Assembly: GCF_002760655.1 (NCBI RefSeq)
Contig: NZ_PDOC01000009.1
Span: forward strand, 62,001-126,000
DNA from: Massilia eurypsychrophila
Lineage (GTDB): Bacteria > Pseudomonadota > Gammaproteobacteria > Burkholderiales > Burkholderiaceae_D
Length of the DNA: 64,000 nucleotides
Reading direction: 5' to 3'
The notes below the pieces were generated by a model, which had not been told where the DNA came from, searched no databases, and saw only the letters and a program-made list of their open reading frames with translations. Of this stretch, positions 1 to 9,539 are shown piece after piece. Both the position numbers and the translations under genes were made by a program. Position 1 is the stretch's first letter, and each line of letters begins with the position of its first letter.

Positions 1-1299
1 AACTTCCAGAACGTCGAAGTGCGCGCCGCGCTGCAGGCGATCGCCGACATCTCCGGCCTGAACATCATCACCAGCGATTCGGTGACCGGCAATTTGACGT
101 TGCGCCTGAAAGAAGTGCCGTGGGACCAGGCGCTCGACGTGGTGCTGCAGGCCAAGGGCCTCGACATGCGCAAGAACGGCACCGTGCTGTGGATCGCGCC
201 GAAGGAAGAACTGCTGACCAAGGAAAAGCTTGAACTCGAGCAGCGCGCGCAGATCGCCGACCTCGAGCCGCTGCGCTCGGAAATATTCCAGCTCAACTAT
301 CAGAAGGCGGAGGCGTTTCGCACCGTGTTCGGCCTCGACAGCGGCGCCGACAGCCGCAACCGCGTGCTGTCCAAGCGCGGCAGCGCCATCATCGATGCGC
401 GCACCAACCAGCTGTTCGTCACCGACCTGGCGTCGAAGATCGAAGACATCCGCCGCCTGATCCAGAAGACCGACGTCGCCTCCAAGCAGGTGCTGATCGA
501 GGCCCGCCTGGTCGAGGCCAGCGACAGCTTCAGCCGCAACCTCGGCGCCAAGCTGGGCTTTTCCGACATGCGCACCTTGCGCGGCGGCGATTCCGGCTAC
601 CAGGTCAACGGCAACAACCGCCTGGCGCTGACCGGCAACATGAACGGCGTCGGCCAGACCACCGGCCAGATCCCGGCCGGCAGCGATTCGTTCAACAACA
701 CCCAGTTCCTCAACCTGCCGGCCGCCGCGATCGGCACCATTCCGCCGGCGACGATTGCCTTCAGCCTGTTTTCGGCAGCGGCGAACCGCTTCCTGAACCT
801 GGAACTGTCGGCGCTGGAAGCGGACGGCAAGGGCAAGATCATCTCCAGCCCGCGCATCCTGACCGAAGACAAGATGGTCGCCGTCATCGAGCAGGGTATC
901 GAGCTGCCATACCAGGTCGCCACCAGCAGCGGCGCGACGTCGATCACGTTCAAGAAGGCCAACTTGCGGATGGAAGTGACGCCGCAGATCACGCCGGACG
1001 GCAACGTCGTGCTGGAAGTGGAAGTGAACAAGGATTCGAAAGGCGACATCACGCCGGCCGGTTTTGCCATCAACAACCAGCACGTCAAGACCAAGGTGCG
1101 GGTCGAAAACGGCGGCACCGTCGTGCTGGGCGGTATTTACCAGCAGCAGGAACGCACCACCGACACCAAGGTGCCGCTGCTGGGCGACCTGCCGATACTG
1201 GGCCACCTGTTCAAGACGACCGGCCGTGAAACATCGAAGACCGAACTGCTGGTGTTCCTGACGCCGAAGATCGTCGCCGACAGCGTCCCGACCCAATAA
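1..1299 (+). CDS. pilQ: Type IV pilus secretin PilQ, C-terminal part
   Basis: The reading frame is open from base 1, so the gene starts before the window; 432 codons are present. PilQ forms the outer-membrane ring through which the type IV pilus leaves the cell. The fragment begins in an STN/N0-type secretin domain (NVEVRAALQAIADISGLNI), continues through a secretin N1-like domain, and ends in the secretin core, visible as GKIISSPRILTEDK, then LRMEVTPQITPDG and the closing LLVFLTPKIV. No signal peptide or AMIN domain can be seen because the 5' part is missing. The following aroK/aroB genes are the usual neighbours of pilQ, here separated from it by one lipoprotein gene. Confidence is high because secretin core motifs and synteny agree. 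Confidence 0.95.
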   Translation, partial: NFQNVEVRAALQAIADISGLNIITSDSVTGNLTLRLKEVPWDQALDVVLQAKGLDMRKNGTVLWIAPKEELLTKEKLELEQRAQIADLEPLRSEIFQLNYQKAEAFRTVFGLDSGADSRNRVLSKRGSAIIDARTNQLFVTDLASKIEDIRRLIQKTDVASKQVLIEARLVEASDSFSRNLGAKLGFSDMRTLRGGDSGYQVNGNNRLALTGNMNGVGQTTGQIPAGSDSFNNTQFLNLPAAAIGTIPPATIAFSLFSAAANRFLNLELSALEADGKGKIISSPRILTEDKMVAVIEQGIELPYQVATSSGATSITFKKANLRMEVTPQITPDGNVVLEVEVNKDSKGDITPAGFAINNQHVKTKVRVENGGTVVLGGIYQQQERTTDTKVPLLGDLPILGHLFKTTGRETSKTELLVFLTPKIVADSVPTQ

Positions 1300-1334
1300 A
1301 TCCGCGATTCTTAAAATTAATAACTGGAGCACCC

Positions 1335-3587
1335 ATGCTGCCGATTCTCAATGTCTTTTCCTGGCGTAAGTTCAGCCAATTCGCCACGGCAGGCCTCGTC
1401 GCCGCGGCCCTCAGCGCCTGCGGCGGCGGCGGCGGCAGTGCCGGCGCCGTGCCGGGCGCCCCTGGCACCACGCCGGGCACTGCGGTTGCGGCCAGCGTCA
1501 CCCTGGTCACCAGCGCCTCGACCATCGCCGCATCCGGCGCCGACGGCACCGAAGTGATCCTGACGGCGATCGTCAAGGATGCCAACAACAATGCCATTCC
1601 CGGCGCCATCGTCAGTTTCAAGGCCAGCTCGGGCAACATCTCCAATACCAACCGCGAAGCCGACGCCACCGGCACCGTCACCGAAAAACTCAACGTCAAA
1701 GGCGACGCCTCCGCGCGTGACATTACGATCACCGCGTCGTCCGGCTCAGCCACCTCGGCGCCGAAGATCGTCACCGTCGCCACGTCGGCGTCGACCACGC
1801 CGAAGCTGCTGCTGACGTCGAGCAGCGGCACGCTGTCGTCGTCCGGCGCCACCGGCACCGCGGTGCAGATCAAGGCGCTGGTGCTCGATTCGAACAACGT
1901 CGTCATGCCGAATACCAGGGTCACGTTCGCCACCGACTCCGGCGCGCTGAGCGCCTCGCAGGTCAACACCGACGCCAATGGCGTGGCCAGCGTCAACCTG
2001 GCCACCGGCACCGATCCGACCACCCGCATCATCACGGTGTCGGGCAACGTCGCCGGCGCTCCTGCCGCGATCGTCAAGGTCAACGTCGCCGGCACCCGCA
2101 TCACCGTCAACGCCAGCAGCACTGTCAACCTTGGCGCCACCAGCGATGTCGCGGTGGCCCTGTTCGATTCGGCCGACGCGCCGCTGGCCAACACGCCCGT
2201 CACCTTCAGCGCCGCGATCAATCCGCTGGTAACCAAGAACGGCGGCGCCAGCACCGGCATGACCGACGCGGCCGGCAAGCTGGTACTGAGCTATACCGCC
2301 ACCCGCACCGGCAACGATGTCGTCACCGTCCGCGCACTGGGCGAAACGGCCAGCGCGGCGATCGCCATCAGCACCGCCAACTTCTCGATCAAGGCAGTCG
2401 ACCTGGTCGGCGCGACGATCACCTCCGGCGACACCAACGTCTGCTACCCGGTGTTGGTGAGCAACTTCGTCGGCGGCGTGGCGCAGGGCGGCACGGTCAG
2501 CATCAGCACCTCGCGCGGCACCGTGTATTCCGATTCGCTCTGCAGCACGGCACTGACCGGCGCCACCGGGTTGACATCGGGCGCCGCGCGCGTCTACGTC
2601 GCCGCGACCGGCCCTGGCATCGCCACCCTGTCGGCCAGCTCGACGGCCACCAATTCGGTTGTGCAAAGCACGCTCGAATTCGTCTCGCCGCTGACCTCCA
2701 CCGCCGTCATCAGCTTGCAAGGCACGCCGGCTGTGGTCGGCGCCAACCTGCCGGGCAGCACCACCGAACAGGTCACCCTGCGCGCCGTGGTGATGGACAA
2801 GAGCAGCCAGGGCAACCCGGTCAAGAATGCCCGCGTGTCGTTCTCCATCCTCAGCGACGCCAGCGGCGGTTCGCTGTCGCAGCCATCGACCCTGCTGACC
2901 GGCAGCGACGGCTCGGCCACGATCAGCTACATCGCCGGCACCACCACGACGGCGGTCGACGGCGTGGTCATCCAGGCTGTCGTGCAAAGTCCCGTGTCGG
3001 CCGCATCGGCGCAGGCAAAACTGACAGTGGGCAAGAAGTCGCTGTTCATCAGCGCCGGTACCGGCAATCTGGTACTGACGCCGAGCTCGGCGACCTACCA
3101 GGTTGACTACGCGGTGTTCGTCACCGATGCTGCCGGTAACGCCGTGCGCGACGTCGCCATCACCGGCGCGGTGATCCCGACGCACTACAAGAAGGGCGAG
3201 TATGTCCCTCAATTGAACGCGCCATGGCTGGCGCAAATGTCGGTCCGCTGCGAGAACGAGGACCGCAACAAGGATGGCGTGCTGGGCCCGTTTGAAGATC
3301 AGAACGGCAATGGCCGCCTCGATCCGGTCATTCCGATGAACATCACTTCGTCCGGCAAGACCGACGCCAGCGGCACGGCGACCATTTCGATGGTCTACCC
3401 GCGCGACCGCGCCTACTGGATCGATGTCGAGTTCACGATTCGCGGTGCGGTGTCGGGCTCGGAGGCGGCGTACGTGGGGTATACTACGTTGCCAGCGCTG
3501 AGCGCCGACTATGCCAATTCAGGCATCACGCCACCTGGCCAAACCAGCCCGTACGGATTGTCGACGTCCTGCGGAGACACCAAATAA
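1335..3587 (+). CDS. Large lipoprotein with repeated Ig-like (Big_1/invasin-type) domains
   Basis: A 750-residue exported lipoprotein. The N terminus has a basic stretch, a hydrophobic segment and a lipobox (AALSAC), followed by a Gly-rich tether. The body is made of repeated beta-sandwich-like units with the Big_1 pattern: VTLVTSASTIAASGADGTE, then A.VKDANNNAIPGAIVSF and similar phrases recurring roughly every 100 residues (for example LVLDSNNVVMPNTRVTF and VVMDKSSQGNPVKNARVSF). Near residues 637-655 an acidic loop (EDRNKDGVLGPFEDQNGNG) resembles a calcium-binding dockerin/EF-hand loop. No autotransporter barrel or LPXTG is present. A short A/T-rich gap with GGAG precedes the start. It sits between pilQ and aroKB, where no gene is normally expected; a surface adhesin or a pilus-associated role is inference. 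Confidence 0.85.
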   Translation: MLPILNVFSWRKFSQFATAGLVAAALSACGGGGGSAGAVPGAPGTTPGTAVAASVTLVTSASTIAASGADGTEVILTAIVKDANNNAIPGAIVSFKASSGNISNTNREADATGTVTEKLNVKGDASARDITITASSGSATSAPKIVTVATSASTTPKLLLTSSSGTLSSSGATGTAVQIKALVLDSNNVVMPNTRVTFATDSGALSASQVNTDANGVASVNLATGTDPTTRIITVSGNVAGAPAAIVKVNVAGTRITVNASSTVNLGATSDVAVALFDSADAPLANTPVTFSAAINPLVTKNGGASTGMTDAAGKLVLSYTATRTGNDVVTVRALGETASAAIAISTANFSIKAVDLVGATITSGDTNVCYPVLVSNFVGGVAQGGTVSISTSRGTVYSDSLCSTALTGATGLTSGAARVYVAATGPGIATLSASSTATNSVVQSTLEFVSPLTSTAVISLQGTPAVVGANLPGSTTEQVTLRAVVMDKSSQGNPVKNARVSFSILSDASGGSLSQPSTLLTGSDGSATISYIAGTTTTAVDGVVIQAVVQSPVSAASAQAKLTVGKKSLFISAGTGNLVLTPSSATYQVDYAVFVTDAAGNAVRDVAITGAVIPTHYKKGEYVPQLNAPWLAQMSVRCENEDRNKDGVLGPFEDQNGNGRLDPVIPMNITSSGKTDASGTATISMVYPRDRAYWIDVEFTIRGAVSGSEAAYVGYTTLPALSADYANSGITPPGQTSPYGLSTSCGDTK

Positions 3588-3601
3588 CCTGACAGGGGCC
3601 G

Positions 3602-5260
3602 ATGCAGAACGTTTTTTTGGTAGGACTGATGGGGGCCGGCAAGACAACAATCGGCCGCATCCTCGCCAGGAAACTGGGCAAACGCTTCATCGACTCCGAC
3701 CACGAGATCGAGGCCCGCACCGGCGCCTCGATTCCGTGGATCTTCGAAATCGAGGGCGAAGAGAGCTTTCGCCGGCGTGAAGCGGAAGTCATCCGCGACC
3801 TGTGCAATGAAGACGGCATCGTCCTCGCCACCGGCGGCGGCGCCGTCCTCGACGCCGGCACCCGGCAGATCCTGCAGTCGCGCGGCACCGTCATCTACCT
3901 GCGCGCCAACGTCAACAGCATCATGGTGCGCGTCTCGCACGACAAGAATCGTCCCCTGCTGCAAACGGCCGACCCGCGCCGCCGCATCGAGGAATTGATG
4001 GCGCAGCGCGAGCCGCTGTACCGCGAGGTTGCCGCGCTGGTCGTCGACACCGGGCGTCCTAACGTACAATCGATGGTTCAGACAATTCTGGAGCAGTTGG
4101 ACGCGCTCGAGGCCACGCGCCGCCAGCACGCTCCCGCCTCCGCGCCATCGATGACCAATCCGCAGTCCTCCCCGCAGACTTCTCTTACCCTGACCGTCGA
4201 CCTCGGCGAGCGCAGTTATCCGATCGTGATCGGCGCCGACCTGCTGTCGGACCCGGCGCTGCTGGCGCGCCATATCCAGGGCCGCCAGGTCGCCATCGTC
4301 ACCAACACCACCGTCGCCCCGCTGTACCTGGCGCGCGTGGCCGCGCCGCTGCGCGCGGCCGGCCGCGAAGTCATCGAGATCATCCTGCCCGACGGCGAGC
4401 AGTACAAGACTCAGGCCTCGCTGATGCAGGTGTTCGACACGCTGCTGGCCAACAAGTGCGACCGCAAGACGACGCTGGTGGCGCTTGGCGGCGGCGTGAT
4501 CGGCGACCTGACCGGCTACGCCGCCGCCAGCTACATGCGCGGCGTGCCGTTCGTGCAGCTGCCGACCACCTTGCTCGCACAGGTCGACTCCTCGGTCGGC
4601 GGCAAGACCGGCATCAACCACCCGCTCGGCAAGAACATGATCGGCGCCTTCTACCAGCCGCGCGCGGTGCTGGCCGATACCGCCACGCTGGCCACGCTGC
4701 CGGCGCGCGAACTGTCGGCCGGTCTTGCCGAAGTGATCAAGCACGGCGCCATCATTGACGTCGCCTTCTTCGACTGGATCGAACAGAACATCGGCCTGCT
4801 GATGGCGCGCGACCAGGCCTGCCTGGCGCATGCGATCGCGCGCTCGTGCGAGATCAAGTCCGACGTGGTGCGCCAGGACGAGCGCGAAGGCGGCCTGCGC
4901 GCCATCCTCAATTTCGGCCACACCTTCGGCCATGCGATCGAAGCGGGCCTCGGCTACGGCAGCTGGCTGCACGGCGAAGCGGTCGGCTGCGGCATGGTGA
5001 TGGCGGCCGACCTGTCGTGCCGGCTCGGCATGGTCGACCAGGCCACGGTGGCGCGCATGCGCGCGCTGGTGGCCGCCGCCGGCCTGCCGACGGTGGCGCC
5101 GGACCTCGGCGCCGAACGCTGGCTCGAGCTGATGGAAGTGGACAAGAAAAACGAGGGCGGCGCCATCAAGTTCATCCTGATGAAGCCGCTGGGCAGCCCG
5201 AGCATCGGCGGCGCCCCGCGCGAGCAGCTGCTCGCCACCATCGCCGCCTGCACCGCCTGA
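3602..5260 (+). CDS. aroKB: Bifunctional shikimate kinase / 3-dehydroquinate synthase (AroK-AroB fusion)
   Basis: One uninterrupted 552-codon frame carries two shikimate-pathway enzymes. Residues 1 to about 175 are shikimate kinase, with Walker [10 protein letters not shown] near the start and the TGGGAV loop. After an Ala/Ser/Pro/Gln-rich linker (about 176-195) comes 3-dehydroquinate synthase, with the NAD-binding [25 protein letters not shown], and metal-site segments [15 protein letters not shown] and WLHGEA. The kinase makes shikimate-3-phosphate, and the synthase makes 3-dehydroquinate from DAHP. In most proteobacteria these are two adjacent genes; fused forms are known in some bacteria. 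An internal ATG at 4151 (codon 184) could start a separate AroB, but no ribosome-binding site is seen before it. The dgt start codon overlaps the stop. Confidence 0.93.
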   Translation: MQNVFLVGLMGAGKTTIGRILARKLGKRFIDSDHEIEARTGASIPWIFEIEGEESFRRREAEVIRDLCNEDGIVLATGGGAVLDAGTRQILQSRGTVIYLRANVNSIMVRVSHDKNRPLLQTADPRRRIEELMAQREPLYREVAALVVDTGRPNVQSMVQTILEQLDALEATRRQHAPASAPSMTNPQSSPQTSLTLTVDLGERSYPIVIGADLLSDPALLARHIQGRQVAIVTNTTVAPLYLARVAAPLRAAGREVIEIILPDGEQYKTQASLMQVFDTLLANKCDRKTTLVALGGGVIGDLTGYAAASYMRGVPFVQLPTTLLAQVDSSVGGKTGINHPLGKNMIGAFYQPRAVLADTATLATLPARELSAGLAEVIKHGAIIDVAFFDWIEQNIGLLMARDQACLAHAIARSCEIKSDVVRQDEREGGLRAILNFGHTFGHAIEAGLGYGSWLHGEAVGCGMVMAADLSCRLGMVDQATVARMRALVAAAGLPTVAPDLGAERWLELMEVDKKNEGGAIKFILMKPLGSPSIGGAPREQLLATIAACTA

Positions 5261-6387
5261 TGGACTTCGACGACCGGCTCGCCGCATACGCCGCCCATTC
5301 CGCGCTCGGCCGCGGGCGCGTCCATGCCGAAGCGCCGGCCGGCTCGCGCAGCGAATTCCAGCGCGACCGCGACCGCGTCATCCACTCGACCGCGTTTCGC
5401 CGGCTCGAATACAAGACGCAGGTCTTCCTCAACCACGAAGGCGACCTGTTTCGCACGCGCCTGACGCACTCGATCGAGGTGGCGCAGATCGGCCGCACGC
5501 TGGCGCGCAGCCTGCGCCTGAACGAAGACCTGGTCGAAGCGATCTCGCTGGCGCACGACCTCGGCCACACGCCGTTCGGCCATGTCGGCCAGGACGTGCT
5601 CAACGACTGCATGCGCGAGCATGGCGGCTTCGAGCACAACCTGCAAAGCCTGCGCGTGGTCGATTCGCTCGAAGAGCACTACGGCGCCTTCGATGGCCTC
5701 AATCTGATGTTCGAAACGCGCGAGGGCATCCTCAAGCACTGCTCGGCGGCCAATGCGCGCCAGCTCGGTGACCTGGGCAAGCGCTTCATCGATCGCACCC
5801 AGCCAAGCCTGGAAGCGCAGTTGACCAACCTGGCCGACGAAATCGCCTACAACAACCACGACATCGACGACGGCCTGCGTTCGGGCCTGATCACGATGGC
5901 GCAGATGGAGCAGGTCGACCTGTTCGCCCGCCACCGCCACGCCGTCGAAGCCGAGTACCCTGGCCTGGCCGGACGGCGCGCGCTGTACGAGACGTCGCGT
6001 CGCATGATCACCGTGATGACGGCCGACGTGGTGGCCACGTCGGCCGCGCTGATCGCCGACGCGGCGCCGGCCAGCGTCGACGACGTGCGCGCCAATGCGC
6101 CGCTGATCCGCTTTTCCGACAAGATGAAGGCCGACACCACCGAGCTCAAGCGCTTCCTGCACGCCAACCTGTACCGCCATTACCAGGTCAACCGCATGCG
6201 CGTGAAGGCCAGCCGCATCGTCAACGATTTGTTCGACGCGTTCATGAAGGATCCGGTGCTGCTGCCGCCGGACTACCAGGTCGATGCCGACAGGCAGGCG
6301 CGCAAGATCGCCGACTACATCGCCGGCATGACGGACCGCTACGCGATCCGCGAGCACCGCCGCATCTTCTCGATCGACGAGTTGTGA
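5260..6387 (+). CDS. dgt: dGTPase-like dNTP triphosphohydrolase (HD domain)
   Basis: A 375-residue protein of the Dgt-like family, which cuts dNTPs to deoxynucleosides and tripolyphosphate and helps set the dNTP pool. The metal-binding HD signature is clear: His in [14 protein letters not shown] (about residue 69), the HD pair in [15 protein letters not shown] (about 97-100) and a later Asp in [12 protein letters not shown]. The N-terminal phrase [22 protein letters not shown] is typical of the family. The chosen ATG overlaps the aroKB stop (TGATG), which implies translational coupling; a longer upstream frame only overlaps aroB out of frame. Its 3' end runs into palindromic repeats shared with convergent mutY. 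Confidence 0.93.
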   Translation: MDFDDRLAAYAAHSALGRGRVHAEAPAGSRSEFQRDRDRVIHSTAFRRLEYKTQVFLNHEGDLFRTRLTHSIEVAQIGRTLARSLRLNEDLVEAISLAHDLGHTPFGHVGQDVLNDCMREHGGFEHNLQSLRVVDSLEEHYGAFDGLNLMFETREGILKHCSAANARQLGDLGKRFIDRTQPSLEAQLTNLADEIAYNNHDIDDGLRSGLITMAQMEQVDLFARHRHAVEAEYPGLAGRRALYETSRRMITVMTADVVATSAALIADAAPASVDDVRANAPLIRFSDKMKADTTELKRFLHANLYRHYQVNRMRVKASRIVNDLFDAFMKDPVLLPPDYQVDADRQARKIADYIAGMTDRYAIREHRRIFSIDEL

Positions 6388-6390
6388 CCG

Positions 6391-6484
6391 CAGGGGTCTG
6401 ACCCGTTTCTTATTTTAGGGTCAGACCCCGAAGTCGTTGGCGTCCGCAAATCCGGGGTCCGTCCCAGAAACCGGGTCAGCCCCC
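6391..6484. repeat. Palindromic GGGTC-W-GACCC repeat cluster between dgt and mutY
   Basis: Two near-perfect palindromes, 6393-6404 (GGGGTCTGACCC) and 6418-6429 (GGGTCAGACCCC), are 13 bases apart. Degenerate copies follow at about 6453-6463 and 6472-6484. The last copy overlaps the final codons and stop of mutY. The same core recurs in several other intergenic gaps of this window. The pair could also act as a bidirectional terminator for the convergent dgt and mutY transcripts, though no T-run is present. Confidence 0.7.
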
Positions 6485-7579
6485 TGCTGTGAACAGCGAC
6501 GGCGCCGCCAGCTGCAGCAGCAGCTTTTTCACCGGCGCCGGTAACGGCGCATTGCCGATATCGTTCAAATCCCACCACACGTAGCCGGCTTCCGCCTCGC
6601 CGCGCTGTTCCAGCACGATCCGATGCGGATGAATATGCAGCTTGTAGTGCGTGAACACGTGCACCAGCGGCAGCAGCGCCTGCACTTCCTCGACGACGCC
6701 GAAGCGGCCGGCGGCGCCAAGCGCATCGGGCATGGCGTCGTCGAAGGCGCCATGCCCATCGACCTCCGGCAGCGACAGCAGCCCGCCCCAGATGCCGCTG
6801 TCGGCGCGCTGCTCGAGCAGCACCTGGCCGCAATCGATCACCACCAGCATCGCCGCGCGCTTCTCCGGATTGGTCTTCTTCGGTTTGCGCACCGGCAGTT
6901 CGGCGGTGCGGCCGGTGGCAAACGCCACGCAGCGCTGCTGCAGCGGGCAGCGCGGGCAATCGGGACTGGAGCGTGTGCACAGGGTCGCGCCCAGGTCCAT
7001 CAGCCCTTGCGTGTAGCGCTCGATGCCGGTGTGCGGCAGCAGCGCATCGGCGCGCCGCCACAGCGCGTCTTCCACCGGCTTGATGCCGGGGTACTGGTCG
7101 ACGCCGAACACGCGCGCGAACACGCGCTTGACGTTGCCGTCGAGGATGGCGGCGCGCGTGCCGCTGGAGAACGCCGAAATGGCCGCCGCGGTCGAGCGGC
7201 CGATGCCCGGCAAATCGGCCAGCAGCGCCGGCTCGCTCGGGAACGCGCCGCCGTATTCGGCCACCACGCGCCTGGCGCACGCATGCAGGTTGCGCGCGCG
7301 GGTGTAGTAACCGAGGCCGCTCCACAGCGCCATGACGTCTTCCGATGGCGCCGCCGCCAGCGATTCAAGGGTAGGGAAGCGCTCGAGAAAGCGCGCGTAA
7401 TAGGTCAGCACCGCGGCCACCTGCGTTTGCTGCAGCATGATCTCGGACAGCCAGATGCGGTAAGCGTCGGTGGTGTTCTGCCACGGCAGCGCATGGCGGC
7501 CGTGCTGCTGCTGCCACTCGATGACGGCGGCCGAAAACGTCGGATCGGCCAGCTCGTCGAATTCGGTCAGTCGCCTCAC
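6476..7579 (-). CDS. mutY: A/G-specific adenine DNA glycosylase MutY
   Basis: A 367-residue MutY, which removes adenine mispaired with 8-oxoguanine. The helix-hairpin-helix/GPD fold is seen as LPGIGRSTAAAI (about 123-134). The catalytic Glu lies in LSEIMLQQTQV (Glu46) and the catalytic Asp in AAILDGNVKRV (Asp147). The iron-sulfur cluster cysteines are C201, C208, C211 and C217 (spacing 6-2-5). A Nudix-like C-terminal domain follows (about 235-360). The start is a GTG at 7579 that overlaps the stop of the upstream GTPase gene (GTGA), so the two are probably translationally coupled. The last codons lie in a palindromic repeat. Operon with the dynamin-like gene and mutM. Confidence 0.94.
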   Translation of the reverse strand: MRRLTEFDELADPTFSAAVIEWQQQHGRHALPWQNTTDAYRIWLSEIMLQQTQVAAVLTYYARFLERFPTLESLAAAPSEDVMALWSGLGYYTRARNLHACARRVVAEYGGAFPSEPALLADLPGIGRSTAAAISAFSSGTRAAILDGNVKRVFARVFGVDQYPGIKPVEDALWRRADALLPHTGIERYTQGLMDLGATLCTRSSPDCPRCPLQQRCVAFATGRTAELPVRKPKKTNPEKRAAMLVVIDCGQVLLEQRADSGIWGGLLSLPEVDGHGAFDDAMPDALGAAGRFGVVEEVQALLPLVHVFTHYKLHIHPHRIVLEQRGEAEAGYVWWDLNDIGNAPLPAPVKKLLLQLAAPSLFTAGG

Positions 7580-9504
7580 GCCGCCGCGTCCAGTGCCGCC
7601 CGTTCCGATTTCAGCGCCACCGACACGCCGCTGGCCAACTGGTTCAGCTGCGCCTTGACCCGTTCCAGGTCGCCCTGGGTGGCGGCGACCGCGTCGATCT
7701 TCTGTTCCAGGCTGTCGGTCGCTTCGTGGATGCGCTGGGTCGACACCAGCCGGTGCTTGAGCTGTTCCTTGTGCTTGCGGATCTCCGCTTCGAGCGGCGC
7801 CATGATCACCTTCAGCCATGCTTCGACATCGGCGTTGGCCGCCTTGAAATTGCGCCGGATGCGCGAGGCGATCGAGTCGAAGAAGCGGTCCATCAGCGCG
7901 CCGCGGCTGCTCAACAGTAAAGTGGTGGCGCCGAACTGCTTCTGGAAGATCGACTCGATGGCGTCGATCTCCATGCGGTATTTTTCGAGCGAGAACAGCA
8001 TCGGCAGCGACAGCGACAGGCCGTGCTCGGTGGAGAACTTGCGGTACATCGTCTCCATCATTTCGCCGATCTCGGTGATCTTGACGTCCGACTCGGCCAG
8101 GTGGCCGCGGATCTGGTCGAAGAACACCTTCACCGGGCCGCGCATGCGGGTGGTGAAGCGGCTCGCCTGCATGGCCTCGCGCACGCTGTCGATTTCGCCT
8201 TGCACCGTCTCCATGCCGAGCGACGAATACAGGCCGGTCGACAGGCGCGCGAACACCGAGCGGGTGCCGGCCAGCGCCATCAGGCTGGCGTCGAACTCTT
8301 TTTTCTCGATGTCGATGCGGCGCATCATGTGCGCCACCACGCTCTGGTTTTTGCCGCGCAGGCTTTTCAGTTCCTGCAGCTGCTCGACGATGTCGCGGAT
8401 GCGCGCGTTGAGCATCGCGTGCTGCGCGCCCACCAGCTGCGCCATGTCGTCCGACAGCTGCTTGCGGATGATGTCCTGCTTGGCCGGAATGAGCTCGTTG
8501 AACAGGGCCGCTTCGAGCTGGCCGAGGCGGCTCTTTTCCAGCAGCGCCATGTCGCCGTTGATTTTGCCCACCAGCGCCTTTTGCGCCGACACCGGATAGA
8601 CCTGGCGCGGCTCGAGCGCGAGCAGCTGCGCCACGCTGGCCTGCTGGCGGTCGATCTCGGCGTCGTTCTCGCCCTCGGTCTTGAGCTCGTCCCACATCGC
8701 GTCGATCTTGTTGAGCACCACGATGCGGCCCGTGCCGGCGCCGATGTGGGTGCGCCACACTTCGATGTCGCTCTTGGTCACGCCCGTTTCGGCGGCCAGG
8801 ATGAACAGCACCGCGTGCGCGTTCGGGATCAGATTGAGGGTCAGTTCCGGCTCGGTGCCGATGGCGTTCAGGCCAGGCGTGTCGAGGATCACCAGGCCTT
8901 GTTTCAGCAGCGGGTGAGGGAAGTTGATGATGGCGTGGCGCCACAGCGAAATTTCGACGTTGCCGTCGGCGTCGACGGTGCTGGCCTCATCCGGATCGGT
9001 GTCGTCGTACAGGCCGTAGCTGGCAGCTTCCGCCACCGGCACGCGCTTGGTCATGCTGACCTGCTTGAACGTCTCGTGCATGCTGTCGCCGGCGTCGAGC
9101 GAGAGCGGCAGCACGGTCCAGGCGGCGGCGTCGTCGCGGTAGTCGCTGGTCGACAGCTGGCCGGCGCGCGTTTCGATCGGCAGCAGGCGCAGCGACGCCG
9201 GCCAGGCCGGGTCGTACATCAGTTCGGTCGGGCACATGGTGGTGCGCCCGGCCGCCGACGGCAGGATGCGCTGGCCGTAATCGGCGAAGAAGATCGCGTT
9301 GATCAGCTCGGACTTGCCGCGCGAGAACTCAGCGACGAAGGCAATCGACAGCTTGTCGTCGGCCAGACGGGCCAGCGCGCGCGCGATGCGCTGCTCGGTG
9401 GCGGCATCGGTCAATTCGGCCGCGTTGACCCACATCTGGTAGCTCGCCAGGGCGCCGACCACGCCTTCGCGCCATGCGCCGTAATGTTGAAATTCGTGCA
9501 CCAT
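7576..9504 (-). CDS. Dynamin-family GTPase located between mutM and mutY
   Basis: A 642-residue large GTPase. The G domain shows the P-loop EFSRGKSELINA (about 59-70), the G3 motif DTPGLNA (about 206-212) and the G4 motif LNKID (about 262-266). The rest is mostly predicted helical and coiled (for example LKHRLVSTQRIHEATDSLEQKIDAV), as in bacterial dynamin-like proteins that bind and reshape membranes. No clear transmembrane helix was seen. ATG 9504 was chosen because AGGGA lies just upstream; an extension to 9621 would run into mutM. It follows mutM by 35 bp and its stop overlaps the mutY start, so all three are probably co-transcribed. The substrate and the reason for its place in a DNA-repair operon are unknown. 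Confidence 0.88.
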   Translation of the reverse strand: MVHEFQHYGAWREGVVGALASYQMWVNAAELTDAATEQRIARALARLADDKLSIAFVAEFSRGKSELINAIFFADYGQRILPSAAGRTTMCPTELMYDPAWPASLRLLPIETRAGQLSTSDYRDDAAAWTVLPLSLDAGDSMHETFKQVSMTKRVPVAEAASYGLYDDTDPDEASTVDADGNVEISLWRHAIINFPHPLLKQGLVILDTPGLNAIGTEPELTLNLIPNAHAVLFILAAETGVTKSDIEVWRTHIGAGTGRIVVLNKIDAMWDELKTEGENDAEIDRQQASVAQLLALEPRQVYPVSAQKALVGKINGDMALLEKSRLGQLEAALFNELIPAKQDIIRKQLSDDMAQLVGAQHAMLNARIRDIVEQLQELKSLRGKNQSVVAHMMRRIDIEKKEFDASLMALAGTRSVFARLSTGLYSSLGMETVQGEIDSVREAMQASRFTTRMRGPVKVFFDQIRGHLAESDVKITEIGEMMETMYRKFSTEHGLSLSLPMLFSLEKYRMEIDAIESIFQKQFGATTLLLSSRGALMDRFFDSIASRIRRNFKAANADVEAWLKVIMAPLEAEIRKHKEQLKHRLVSTQRIHEATDSLEQKIDAVAATQGDLERVKAQLNQLASGVSVALKSERAALDAAA

Positions 9505-9539
9505 CTTGTTCCCTGCGGGTTGTGTTGTTTTTTGAGCGC

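Noticed and set aside
1746-3236. Very long minus-strand open frame opposite the Ig-repeat lipoprotein
   Set aside because: It is Arg/Gly-rich, has no domain, and is a codon-bias shadow of the plus-strand gene, as are similar long antisense frames opposite aroKB, ychF and the 1340-residue oxidoreductase.
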